Source of the DNA: Iris pallida
Taxonomy: Eukaryota > Streptophyta > Magnoliopsida > Asparagales > Iridaceae
Length of the DNA stretch: 64,000 nucleotides
NCBI GenBank assembly: GCA_029216955.1
Contig: JANAVB010016199.1
Location: 12,457,214-12,521,213, forward strand
Reading direction: 5' to 3'
Part shown: positions 44,836 to 58,472 of the stretch, in pieces
How the letters are laid out: every line of letters begins with the position of its first letter
How positions within the stretch are numbered: position 1 is the stretch's first letter
Made by a program: the position numbers and the translations under genes
The notes under the pieces: generated by a model
The model's input: only the letters and a program-made list of their open reading frames with translations
Database searches by the model: none
What the model was told of the DNA's origin: nothing

Positions 44836-44989
44836 ATCGTTACTATTTTTTTCTGACAGCATGGTGGATGTGCTCCGTCAACAGATTCTTGCTCTGAGCC
44901 AAAACTTTGCCCCGGAGCTCAAGTGGACATCCTTCGTGTAGAGCTCGAGTGAGAGGTTCCTGACAGCATGGTGGTCTCCTTTGTCTACT

Positions 44990-48391
<3,402 letters not shown>

Positions 48392-48870
48392 CAGGCGGAG
48401 CCTCTCCAGACCCGTCGCCGTCGCCGTCGCCGCCTTCTCTGCTCAGAGGTGTCGCCTCCTAGTCCTCCTCCTATTCTTCCTCCTCCTCATCCTCCTCCTC
48501 CTCTGCCTCTTAACGATCCCCCCCAAAGCTTCTCCTCCTCTGAACGTCAAGGTCTCTCCCAACTCCCTCTCGACGTACCATCTCCGCCTCTTTCTCCTCC
48601 TTCCGACTCCCTCCACCACTCCTTGTCGTCAGCGCCATCTCCTTGAAATTCGAGGTATTTTATTTTTATATCTAGGGTTTTTCATTATCGATATTCAATC
48701 TTCTAGATTTTTCGTGGAGCCTTTAATTGTTTTTAGATTTTTGTTTTTCGTTTTTTTAGTTGTCTTTGATCTTGTGTTTTCCTCTAGTGATAGGAAACCT
48801 ACTGCTAATAGAGTTATATTCAGGATCTATAAGGACTTTGGACTTTGATTTGTCGGACTTTGGAGGATTG
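48392..48870 (+). other. CT/CG-rich leader and small exon of a CACTA-like gene
   Basis: C- and T-rich, with CGTCGCCGTCGCCGTCGCC and repeated CTCCTCCTCC, up to an exon end GAAATTCGAG|GTATTTT near 48650. Introns with T-rich ends follow, and a small possible exon ending GGAGGATTG|GTAAGT near 48870. It looks like a plant 5' UTR with introns. No protein is supported here. Confidence 0.45.
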
Positions 48871-50248
48871 GTAAGTTTGACTTGTGTTTTTTTACTTATG
48901 TCTCTGATCTTTTGATAAGTTATTCTTTAGAGGATTGAAAAATAAGATAACGTCAAAATTTAACATTGAATGTGCCAAGTGCAATTTTCAATCCGAATGT
49001 GCCAAGACCATGGGATATCTCTGCTCTTTTTACTTATGTCAAGTGCAATGTCTCTGATCTTTTTTACTTATATCTCTGTTTTTTTTACCTTGAATGTGCC
49101 AAGTGCAAAGTCTCTGATCTTTTAACATTGATTGTGTCAAGTGCAATGTCTCTGATCTTTATACTTATGACTATGTTTTTTACCTTAATATATCAAGTGT
49201 AATTTTCATCCGAATGTGCCAAGTTAAAGCAACAGCACCATGGGATGGTACTGAGTTAACATTGAAAAATAAGAGAACTCAAAATTTAATCAGCTTGGTA
49301 TGCTTATTAAAGCTGGCCTTTGATCCAAAAGATCTCACTACTAACCCCAAGCACAAAAAAGCCTAATGGAGACATCTTAATAACCTTCATATATTCCCTG
49401 TATCGATGTTGTTTTCTGATAGTTGTCTGTATAGGATATGCCTTAATATTTGCAACCTTAAGGTATTTTTCCCTCTAAGTTATACTTAACCCAGGTCTCT
49501 GTGTGTTTGATTTTGCAATGTGATTTTTGTTTGATAAAAAAACTAGAGACCAACACTGTCACTTTGTTTTTGTAATGTTCTTTTTGGGTCAGGGTGCAAA
49601 ATTGCTTTTGACCCTTGCATTGGCCATTGGAATAAGTCTATGTTTATGAAATAAATATTAGTATACAAGAATTGTAGATATAGACTAACATTGTATGTCA
49701 AGAATACATGCATTGAACATACTAGTTCTTGGCGTGATGCCAACGTGCATCACTTATGTATTAATCATTTTGGTTGGAGGCCAATTCGGCATCCAACATC
49801 TGCATTACTTGGAAGCCAAGTCAGGAACCAAGGCAATATGTCAGAATAGCCCATTCATGTAATCAAATAGAGTAACTGTGATACTGATACCAAAACTGGA
49901 ATCCTATAAATAGAGAAGATAAGCAAAGAATAGGTATGCATTGTAATCTGATTTCTTCTTCAATTTAGATCTATAATTTTGTGGCGAATGTTGCTTGATC
50001 TTTTCCAATTCCAATTATCGAAGGAAGGGAATGCATCAGTTTTGTTAAATTAGCACCTGACTAGTTGTCAACACATATTTTAGTCATGACACTTTACTAT
50101 TATTATTTTTATATTAATAATTGCATGTAATTGTTTGTTATCTATACAATATGCTAACTTTCTTACTTAGTGTCTATGATACATCACTTTTATCATTATT
50201 GTAGTTATGGTGAGCAGCCAACGAAGTCACTAAATTTGGTTGCTAAGG

Positions 50249-50495
50249 ATGGATAAATCATGGCTTAATTATCCAAGGTCCTTCTAAATTTCCTTGATAT
50301 ATTATTTACTTTTAGGCTATCAAATATATGAATATTTATGTAAATTATTATTATTTTTGTTTTTATTTGTAGGTCTAGTGATAAGTACTTAGAATGAGTG
50401 AAGAGATTTATAGAAAATGCTAAGAAGTATGCCATGAATCCTGATAGAATGGAAGAGCGTTCCCATCCCCCTCAAGTCGACATGTATATTTTGTG
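50249..50495 (+). pseudogene. Transposase-associated (Transpos_assoc-like) exons
   Basis: The ATG at 50249 starts MDKSWLNYPR. With an intron at 50278-50372 (GTCCTT...GTAG) it continues SSDKYLE, a stop, VKRFIENAKKYAMNPDRM. This is the shape of the Transpos_assoc domain (MDkSW...r.S.eYl.Gv..Fi..A) that opens many plant CACTA (En/Spm) transposon genes. The stop (TGA) falls at the Gly of the usual EGV. The exon ends near 50495 at GTG|GTAATG. It precedes a DUF8039-like exon, which fits the same family. Confidence 0.6.
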
Positions 50496-50559
50496 GTAAT
50501 GCTATTGATATTTAACATTGAAATATTAAATTTATTTTTATCTTTTTGTTTCATTATAG

Positions 50560-50889
50560 TCTCGTCAAGAAAGTGTGAATGCTGGTGCTACTATAAACCT
50601 TGTGAATGCAAAGTATAGTATGTTAAATTGGACTGCCTCAGGACAGGTGGTGGCAAAGACAGAAATTACAGCTACGGATTCTACTTCAATGGTACATCAT
50701 GTTATACTTGGGCCAGATTGCTACAAAGTTTGGGTTAAAGAAGTTTTAGATCCAAATATTACTTTGTTCCGAGCCTCGATAGAATTTTTTACACTTGATG
50801 ATGCTATAGGAAGTACAATTGCTTGGCTGCACAAGTATATTAGCTTTGAAGTGGTACAAATTTTTTTCATAAGAGTTTGTGCTCTTTGA
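50560..50889 (+). pseudogene. DUF8039-like exon of a CACTA-associated gene
   Basis: After an acceptor ATTATAG at 50553-50559 the frame reads SGQVVAKTEITATDSTSMVH, HVILGPDCYKVWVKEVLDPN, then FFTLDDAIGSTIAWLHKYI. This matches the DUF8039 pattern (vAkgt.......vHg..lg.d...V.V......da.lp.P......t..dAiGtfvaWP...v) found near the C-terminus of plant CACTA-associated proteins. The WPK motif is WLHK here. The ORF ends at 50889. The true exon end may be earlier at GAAGTG|GTACAA. Confidence 0.6.
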
Positions 50890-53733
50890 AGGAGCATATA
50901 ATTTTGTTACAGTTCCAAAGTTATATTCTATTGATACACAGATAATTTTTCTACATATGTCTTGGTTGTCTGCATTAGTCTTGGATTGATACAGTACCAA
51001 CTTGACCGATACTTTGAAAGCAACTGCTGATTTAAGCTATTATACATCTATTCTTAGCCAACACACGTGAATACTACCTGAAATGTCTCTATCAAACTGC
51101 CACAAAAAGGGAATAGATTTGGGAGCTGAATCATTTTGAATAGTAGTGCTTAGGTGGTTACATTTTAGTTTAGTTGTCTGGCTATTAACTTTGTGAGGAA
51201 TACAACCAAGCTTTAGTTGCCTGGCTATCATTTTGAATACTACTGCTGCTATTCAGATGCAAACACAACACTACCCTTGGCCTATAACTTGGTATATGCA
51301 AATAATCTTGTTAGGAATATCATATGTATCCTAACTGCAGCTCACTTGTTCACATATAGTCTTGTTAGGACTATGTATCCTAACTGTAGCTCTCTTGATA
51401 CACATACAAAAACACAGATATTCTGATACATGTTTGTAGAGTCAGTCTATAGGAAAAGTACTCGTGGCAGTATGCAATCAAGAGCAGTTTAGGTAGAACA
51501 GTAGCAGATGCCCCCTCGTACCAGAACCTCCGTATGTGATGCAGAACTGTAGAAATAGGTAGAGTATGTGTTGGGGGGAGAGACTAACAAGCTAGTTACC
51601 ATTTGACATATCCAGATTGATATTTTCACTGTTGTGATGTTAAGCAGTGTATATGTAAAAAAAAGTTTGTATGCAAGTGTTTTTGCTGGTGCTGAGGTTA
51701 CAAGCTAAGAAGGTTAACTATTGTTTCGTATAAAGTTATTACTTTTTCTTTCTTTTTGTTTTTGTTTTTTGTTTCTTTTTTTCTTTTTCTTTTTCTAACC
51801 AGAGTATAGACACGTCTAGTAAACTTAGCATTATTGTATGCAAAATTCTCCTACCCTTCCAGTTCAGAGAATGCATTCGGTCAATGCAACAATTATGTTT
51901 CGTTAGACCCATCAGATTTGAGTCCTCATGGTCACATGAAGTTACGTCTCCACTTTGTATCATTTACCCAAAAAAATTGGAGCATCTGCACACTCTTTCT
52001 TTGATTGCCCCAACATTCGAATAACCACCTTAATTTAGAGGTAGTCGTTTCATGCCGCATCAAAGAAGTTCTGTTTGCTCTTTACTTATTTATTTGTTTA
52101 TTTATTTATTTTTTAAGTCCTACTATTATTGGAAGGAATTTTTTTGTGGAATCAAACCTATATCAGAATGTGCTATGTCTCCACTTGTTAACTACTAAAA
52201 CCATTGGGCTTTGACATTTGCTTTGCAATTACTTATTTCTAAGAATGCTTCGTTGATGTAGTAAATAAAATTTCCAATCTTCTTTCATATGATGTTCCTA
52301 CCCTTCTTTACTTTTGTGTTACTCTATGTTACATGGACATAGATACAGACACACAGGGTTAGGATATGATTAATTTTTTGGCGTGTCCTAGTAAAATTTA
52401 AAGTGCAGACATAATACGGCCCACACTTTCTTCATGAGGAAATCCCTACAATTCATTGGCAAATAAATACACCAAACTCTTAGTGGAATCCTACTGTTTC
52501 TTCCTCTGTACAAGTTGTTTCTTCAATTTCAGTTCCTCCCAAGATCTGGTAATTGACATGTGAAGGGAGTCTCCTATGAACTGTTCCTACTTACCAACTT
52601 TGCTCCAGCAGTGACAAAATTTTCTCAAAAGTTTTGGCACATACACTCCCATGAAGTGCCACAGGACATGCTAATAACTATTAATGGAACCACGAAAGCG
52701 AGGCTCAGAATCCAAATCAGCTAAGCTGGCCAAGTTTTGTCAGTGGAGATCATTTCCTTTTCCAGTTTCATCCTTCAGGGTGATGAGACAAAGATCAACA
52801 TAACTCTCTAAGCTCCTTCAGGGTGATCATTTCCTGAATGTTTCATAGAGTTCCATTAGTATTAGGAGAAAATAAAGTAGCCCATTTTTTGTCAAAACAT
52901 AGTAACCAGTGTAAGTAGCAGGTGAATCCTTGGTCAGCCTACATTATGAAAAAGGAATATGGACATTTAAGAGCTAGAGTTTAATCAAAAGCTTTTATGT
53001 GGACAAATTATAAGGAGAAAAAAAGGATAAAAATGACTTAGGAATATGGTTATAAAATAGCTATAAATACTTAGCAATTGGCAGAACTTGGTCACCGACA
53101 AATAGGTTTTGGGAGCTCCAGCACCTCAAGGCCAAAATGTTTATGAAATATTAGACATTTGAGTACTGTTGTGTAGATAGTTTTTTGCTTTGCTAGATTC
53201 CTTAAATAACATAGGGTCACAGGTTTTCCATTAGCGTTTTGGTGGAAAACATGTTGCTTTCATTCAAGAAATCACATACCTGGTACTTCCTATCCTGCAA
53301 AACTCGGTCCGCCTAGTTTTGTTGGACCCGTTCAGGTTTAAAGAACATGGACAATTGCTTATCATATTGGACTGTAGTACGCCCACAAAATTTCTTATCA
53401 TACCTGTTCAGATTTAGGTTTTGTTCGAAGCTGCATTATAATCATAGAGATATACTTGGTAACTTTTTCAGCTCCATCTCTGTTGATATTTAATGGCACC
53501 TATGTTGAAGTGTTCTATATTACTTGTACCGGACTCTTTGAAGGTTGTACCTACCAAAATTTCACTATTAGCTTAAGTCTGGCTATGTATGTAGGCGTTT
53601 GTGAAGGTCGAGTACATCTGACTTTGTGCCATGTTTAGGAATTCTAAGAACTCGTGCAGAGTATTGGAAAAAAAAACTTTATGCATTTTTTCCACATTCG
53701 ATAAGTAGTCTTCACCTACAATGTTATTTGCAG
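50890..53733. other. AT-rich non-coding DNA
   Basis: I see no supported gene. T-rich tracts lie at 51726-51800 and 52084-52112, with scattered short frames only. Any earlier exons of the RBP45/47-like gene should lie here, but neither the first nor the second RRM is recognisable. Confidence 0.6.
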
Positions 53734-54396
53734 CTTCTTATCAGAGTATACCGGGAAGTGACTCCAAGAATGACCCAAATAATACAACTGCGAGTACACT
53801 ATTCTACTTTATATTTGAAATCCTTGGAGTTGTGCCTTGTGATACTTATGACCATCTTCTGCTGCAGATATTTGTCAGTAGTCTGGATCCAAATGTTACC
53901 GATGAAAATCTTCGTCAGGTTTTTAGTCAATATGTTGAGTTGATCCCCGTAAAAATACCTATGGGCAAGCACTGTGGGTTTGTTCAGTTTGCTCAAAGGT
54001 ATGCATTTTAAGATTTCTGTGTCGGCCATACTTTAACTACATATATAAAAAATCTCTTTATTCAGTGTATAACAATATTGTTTCCTTTTTAATTTGATCC
54101 CTTGCAGAGCTTGTGCTGAGGCAGCTTTATTGATGCTGAATGGCTCTATGTTGGGTGCTCAAAACATTCGTCTTTCATGGGGTCGTACTCCAAATAAACA
54201 TGTTTAAATTGCACAGTTGTATTTTTTGAGTTAACTTTTTGTCCGAGTTCTATGAACTGAAGACCTTTAATCATTTTTTTGTTCTAGACAACCAGATGGG
54301 AATCAATGGAATAGTAACTATTATGGGTATGCACACGCCTATGATACAAACGGATACCAACCTCCTCAAGAACAAGGGAACTATCAGCAATAACAG
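53734..54396 (+). pseudogene. RBP45/RBP47-like RNA-binding protein fragment (third RRM), four exons
   Basis: Exon A 53734-53789 encodes SYQSIPGSDSKNDPNNTT. Exon B 53868-53998 encodes IFVSSLDPNVTDENLRQVFS and VKIPMGKHCGFVQFAQR (RNP2 and RNP1 of the third RRM). Exon C 54108-54199 or so ends LGAQNIRLSWGRTPNK. Exon D 54288-54396 begins QPDGNQWNSNYYGYAHAYD. Order, content and exon breaks match plant RBP45/47 poly(U)-binding proteins that act in nuclear and stress-granule mRNA binding. Faults: the A/B intron begins GC rather than GT, the C donor is altered, and exon D has an in-frame TAA at 54391. RRM1 and RRM2 are missing. I read it as a captured or decayed gene copy. Confidence 0.8.
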
Positions 54397-54600
54397 GTAC
54401 ACAGTTCTTGCTTGTAGCTCGTCTAGCATTAATATGATAGAACACTGTTTGATACATTGAGTTCTTTCCACCTCCTTATTGTGAAGTTAACTCTCATGTA
54501 TCTGTTTGCCATTAAAAACTTTGAATTGGAATTTCAATCACAAACAGAATAATGTTATAATATAGGACTTAGATGTAGTCCTAGGAGTATACTTTTATTT
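54397..54600. other. Downstream intron-like sequence before the Tat element
   Basis: Starts at a GTACAC donor after exon D. No further exon of RBP45/47 is recognised before the retrotransposon begins. Confidence 0.5.
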
Positions 54601-54611
54601 TTATCTGGGTC

Positions 54612-55640
54612 CTGTGTCGATGGAGCGAGTGGTAATGTGTTGACTCCGTTGACGATCTGACGACGACCTTAGGTTCTCTGAAGGTCTGGATTGCTATGGA
54701 TGCCGGAGCTTACGGAGGAAAAGAAGACGCTGAGTGTCTTTTCCAATCTCTGTGAGTAGACGTGCGTCTCTGTAACTCTGATGATCTCGTTATGTCTGTC
54801 TCTGACTGTCTATCTGTGTGTGTTGATGAAGGAATGATCCTTCCATTTATAGCTTGCAGGCTGGCTGCTCTTGTGCATATATGTCGGATACGCCTGGTCG
54901 TAGGAACGCCATATGGCTGATGCTGGCGGGGGCATATGGTCGATGTGCCCTGATTTGGGGATTGAATCCTTCCTGTTGTGCCTGTGGTGCTGCAAAACTG
55001 ATACGTGGCAACTGAGAGGATTCTTTAGTTGCTGAGATCTTGGGTGGTTGGCACCCCTTCTCGGACTGAACTGAGTCAAAGGACACGTGGCACATGTCTG
55101 TAGCTCAAAGATCTCGGATTTGGTAGAGAGTGATCTGACAGGATGCACTTAGGATTGGGCGCATGCGGAGACTTAGCTCGTAACCTTCAGGAGTCATGAA
55201 CCAGTCTGGGCGTATGGCTTTTGAGGTGCATACGAATCGGCCACGTGGCTTGTAACCGTTAGAAGAAAGTAATAATGACGCTGACATCAGCGGCGCTTTA
55301 TTTTCTGTAAAAGCTGTTGCTGCTCTGTCATCGAGGCATGGCTGTTGTCGTCTCAGACTTCAGCATTTAATGCTCTTGACATGTGATGAGCTTTTGAGTT
55401 GGCGCATTGCTCTGCGTTCTACTAGGCGTATAGGGGCGCGTGGGGCGCATCCTTATAAGGCGTTTGGTACTGAGGGGTGCGTCTGCATGATGCACGGTAT
55501 CTGACCGACGTATCTTCATTGGTCCGACTGTTGAGTTCTTCGAGTGCTTTAAATAGCCATTTTGACTTGGCTGAATTCGAGGGGACAGGTTCATCACCAT
55601 GAATGCAAATTCATTGCATGGGATTCGGAGAGCCCGTCAC
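54612..55640 (-). repeat. Probable Tat 3' LTR (limits approximate)
   Basis: On the minus strand CTATAAATGG (near 54848) is followed by about 100 bp of leader-like sequence and an end near CCATCGACACA at 54612. This is a TATA box and R/U5 in the right order for a 3' LTR. I cannot fix the right boundary or the polypurine tract, and the left TG could also be at 54572. Confidence 0.45.
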
Positions 55641-55665
55641 TTGGCGCGTGGGTTTGATTTGCCCG

Positions 55666-56072
55666 ACCGATAAATAGCAGCAAGGAGAGAGTTTGTTTCT
55701 CATTTTCTTCCGTCTTCCCGAATGGAGATGAACTTCTTCGTTCGAGTTCATTCTGTTGATAAGATGCTTTCGAGGGAGAAGATGCGTCGAGTCGTCTTCA
55801 TACGCACTTGTGAAGGTGACTGTTACATCCAAAAATCGGGATCGCGGGATTCCGATGCAGGCCGAAGGTGCCTGTTGCATCCAAAGATCGGGATGCTCGA
55901 GTCCCATCTCCGTTATACTGGAAGAGCCGCAGATCGGAATTGCGGTGCTCTTCTCTTCCTTGGGCTTTGGAGAGCTCTTCCTCCAGCTAGAGTGGGGTTG
56001 ATCGCCCACCCTTGTTATGCTCAAAATCGAAGTAGAGCGCATATGCTTAGACTTGGTGATGCGCCTGACTGA
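55666..56072 (+). promoter_or_regulatory. Possible second plus-strand promoter and short ORF in the Tat 3' region
   Basis: GATAAATAGC at 55669-55678, then GAGAGAG and a CT-rich leader, and an ATG at 55722 opening a 116-codon frame (MEMNFFVRVHSVDKMLSREK). The arrangement resembles the promoter at 56648 and may be a duplicate. I do not recognise the protein. It contains a direct repeat of TGTT(A/G)CATCCAAA at 55822 and 55871. Confidence 0.35.
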
Positions 56073-56190
56073 GGTGATGAAGAGATGCGCCTGGCTGAGA
56101 TGCTGATGAGACGCGCCTGACTAAGACGCTGAAGAGATGCGCCTGACGGATGATGTGCCTGGCATGGGGCACATGGTAGTTTGCTGCGCC
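56040..56190. repeat. GATGCGCCTG-type degenerate tandem repeat
   Basis: The short unit GATGCGCCTGRCTGAGRTG with GAAGA spacers recurs about five times. The same GCGC-containing words reappear through 56310-57260. Confidence 0.6.
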
Positions 56191-56647
56191 TGGCTGTAGT
56201 CTTAGGATCTTTTTTTTTGTAGAAGTTCTCCTTTGTAAAGCCTTTCTTTGGACGTGAAATAGAATACCAATCTTCTTTTAATGTCTATACTTTTGTTGTC
56301 CCTTGCTGTGCCAAGTACTTTGTTTGAGCTCCCTGGCGCATGTAGTGTTAAGCGCATAGGAATAGATGCGCCTGAAATTCTATGCTTCCATAAGACCCCT
56401 TTTAAAGTTTTTAAAACTTTTTGTCAAGTTTTAGAATACTTTGAATAAGAAGCATGGTGGTGTCCTCAATGGGGCGCATGACTGTTCGGGGCGCATGATT
56501 GCTCCGTGCATCTGTGATGAGGCGCACGCTCCTCTCAGTTTTAAATGTAAATGATAACGCTTCGGCATATATCTGCCGTTATCATTTCTTAGAACCCCAA
56601 GCGGTGGCTGACTTCACCCTTCATCGGTTTCTGCGTATGCCCAAGCC

Positions 56648-56655
56648 TATAAATA
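56648..56655 (+). promoter_or_regulatory. TATA box of the antisense gene
   Basis: TATAAATA on the plus strand, followed by a CT-rich leader with AAACCCTAAC (56727-56736) and the ATG at 56749 about 100 bases downstream. Confidence 0.65.
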
Positions 56656-56748
56656 GGAGTCTGATGGAGAGAGAGAGTTCTTCCCCTCTTTTCTTTCTTC
56701 TTCTTTAGAGTTTTTCTTTCAAAAAAAACCCTAACTTCTTTTTACGAG

Positions 56749-57838
56749 ATGGCTCCCAAGACTCCTCGTGGTGGTGCTAGACGAGGACAAGGTCGGGGTA
56801 AGGAGCCGATGGAGTTTGACGAGGAGGACGCTCCCGTCATCACTGCGAATCCCGTCGACGTTCATCCAGCAGTGACGGGTGGGTGTCTTCTGTCTTTGTG
56901 GTTCCCAATATTTTTAGACGAGTTTAGGGCACACGGATGAGTTTCATCCTGTTGTTGTGCCCTAACTCCTTGTTGCTGACGCGCATGGACTTCTGTCCTG
57001 ATGATGCGCTGAGGTTATTCCGCTGACGTGTATGGGTTTAGGCCCTGATTATGTGCTGAGGCTATTCCGCTGAAGCGCATGGGTTTAGGCCCTGATTATG
57101 CGCTGAGGCTTCACTGCTGACACGCATGGGCTTGGGCCCTGATTATGCGCCGAAGCTTTACTGCTGACGCGTATGGGTTTAGCCTATGATTATGCGCCGA
57201 AGCTTCACTATTGACGCGTATGGGCTTGGGCCCTGATTATGCGCCAGGCTGCTGATGCGCCCCAAATGTCTTGTCTTTAAAGCCTTTAAATTTTTTCTTG
57301 CTACCTGACTTATTTTTGCTGTGTCAGTGTCGATGACTATCCCCTTGCTAAATGAAGTCCTTCTAGATGCTTTCTTTTGTATTATGGGGGTTGACTTCAA
57401 TGAGGAAGTTATTAACCCATCGAAGGATGCTTATCGTGCTGGATCAGCCTCTCGAGAGGATGTTGCAAATCCGGGATCAGTCGCCTATTTTTCTCCAAAG
57501 TATGATGGAGAGCGGTAAACTGGAATCTGCTGAATCTGAGAATATAACTTTCTTGAAACCGGCCTTTCTGTTTGGTGACCGCTTGATCTCCACTGAGGTG
57601 AAGATACTGAAGATCAAGGAAAACTGGTTCATCAAGGCAAAGGGCGTGGCCCTGTACATGCGGCAGTTTGAGCATCAATTGCCACTGACAGCTTTCTGTC
57701 GTTTGGCTTCCAAGAGGAGGATGCCAGGGGAACTTACTCCTTCTCAAGGAGGGGCAGTGGGGACTCGGGCTAAAGATTTGAAGCATCGGATCGAAGAGCT
57801 TTCTGCCAATCCCAATGATGCTTAGGGATTATAGTCTC
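56749..57838 (+). CDS. Antisense gene of the Tat element (two exons, frame break)
   Basis: Runs opposite to pol, between integrase and the 3' LTR. Exon 1 (56749-56878) encodes MAPKTPRGGARRGQGRGKEP and an acidic stretch. A GTGGGT donor at 56879 and a GTGTCAG acceptor at 57321-57327 bound an intron made largely of 47-bp repeats. Exon 2 starts 57328 in the same frame (SMTIPLLNEVLLDAFF) and is open to 57518. A parallel frame (57367-57825) carries LERMLQIRDQSPIFLQSMME, FLKPAFLFGDRLISTEVKIL and ends RIEELSANPNDA, so one indel near 57430-57450 breaks the gene. AATAAA follows at 57907. Antisense ORFs at this place are known for Grande, Retand and RIRE2-type elements; function unknown. No domain recognised. 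Confidence 0.6.
56975..57260 (+). repeat. Six 47-bp tandem repeats inside the antisense-gene intron
   Basis: Units start GCTGACGCGCATGG and contain GGGCCCTGATTATGCGCTGA, beginning at 56975, 57022, 57069, 57116, 57163 and 57210 (last one partial). All share the order and length with scattered substitutions. Confidence 0.9.
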
Positions 57839-57906
57839 TCTCTTTTTTTGTTTTTATTTTTTTTGGCAACTTTGCTGGGGATGTAATCCTTTACTTTTGA
57901 ATGTAA

Positions 57907-57912
57907 AATAAA
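57907..57912 (+). terminator. Poly(A) signal of the antisense gene
   Basis: AATAAA about 85 bases after the frame's TAG, preceded by T-rich DNA with TGTAATCC and TGTAAAA elements. Orientation matches the antisense gene. Confidence 0.6.
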
Positions 57913-58030
57913 GAATTTTCTGGTGTGTTCATCTTTACTTTCATAAACTAGTGATTTGTGTGGACCTATTATCTTTTGCGCACCTTGGTTTTTAGGTACA
58001 TATAATTAGTTAGAGAGGACCAACATGTTT

Positions 58031-58325
58031 GCTCAGAGGTAATATGGACATGGCAAATATGGGGTTCAAATAAAGGAATCTTCCTACTCAGAGGTGTTAT
58101 GGACGTGGTAGGAGTGACTCTGGGAGGATACGCGGAACTACTCAGAGGTAATATAGACATGAAAGTTCTGCGATCGATGTACGACAACGCGGAGGTTGTC
58201 TGTACGGGATGTTTACTCAGAGGTAATGTGGACATGGTAAACATGATAAGTAGCGCAATCCTACGTAGTGTAGGATTTCGCTTTACAGGATGTAGAGGAG
58301 CAACTCAGAGGTAATGTGGACGTGG
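58031..58325. repeat. Five spaced repeats between integrase and the antisense gene
   Basis: CTCAGAGGTAATRTGGACRT-type units begin at about 58031, 58085, 58139, 58214 and 58301, with unrelated spacers of 30-65 bp. Tandem repeats in the 3' non-coding region are common in Tat elements. Confidence 0.8.
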
Positions 58326-58472
58326 TTGTTCTTCTACCGGAGATATAATACCACAGAACAACTGGGTTCCGAAAGCATAAGATTTTGAGAAAGGAAGGTA
58401 TATGTGAGCTCTGATGATCAGGTACACTGATTCCCTTACTAGGTAGAGATGGAATTACATATCTGAAAGATG

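Noticed and set aside
51000..53650. Several 60-100 codon frames
   Set aside because: AT-rich DNA, no motifs, no splice-consistent continuation and no similarity recognised.
58031..58325. CRISPR-like repeat-spacer pattern
   Set aside because: Repeat units vary, spacers are of uneven length, no cas genes, and it lies in the 3' region of a Tat retrotransposon.
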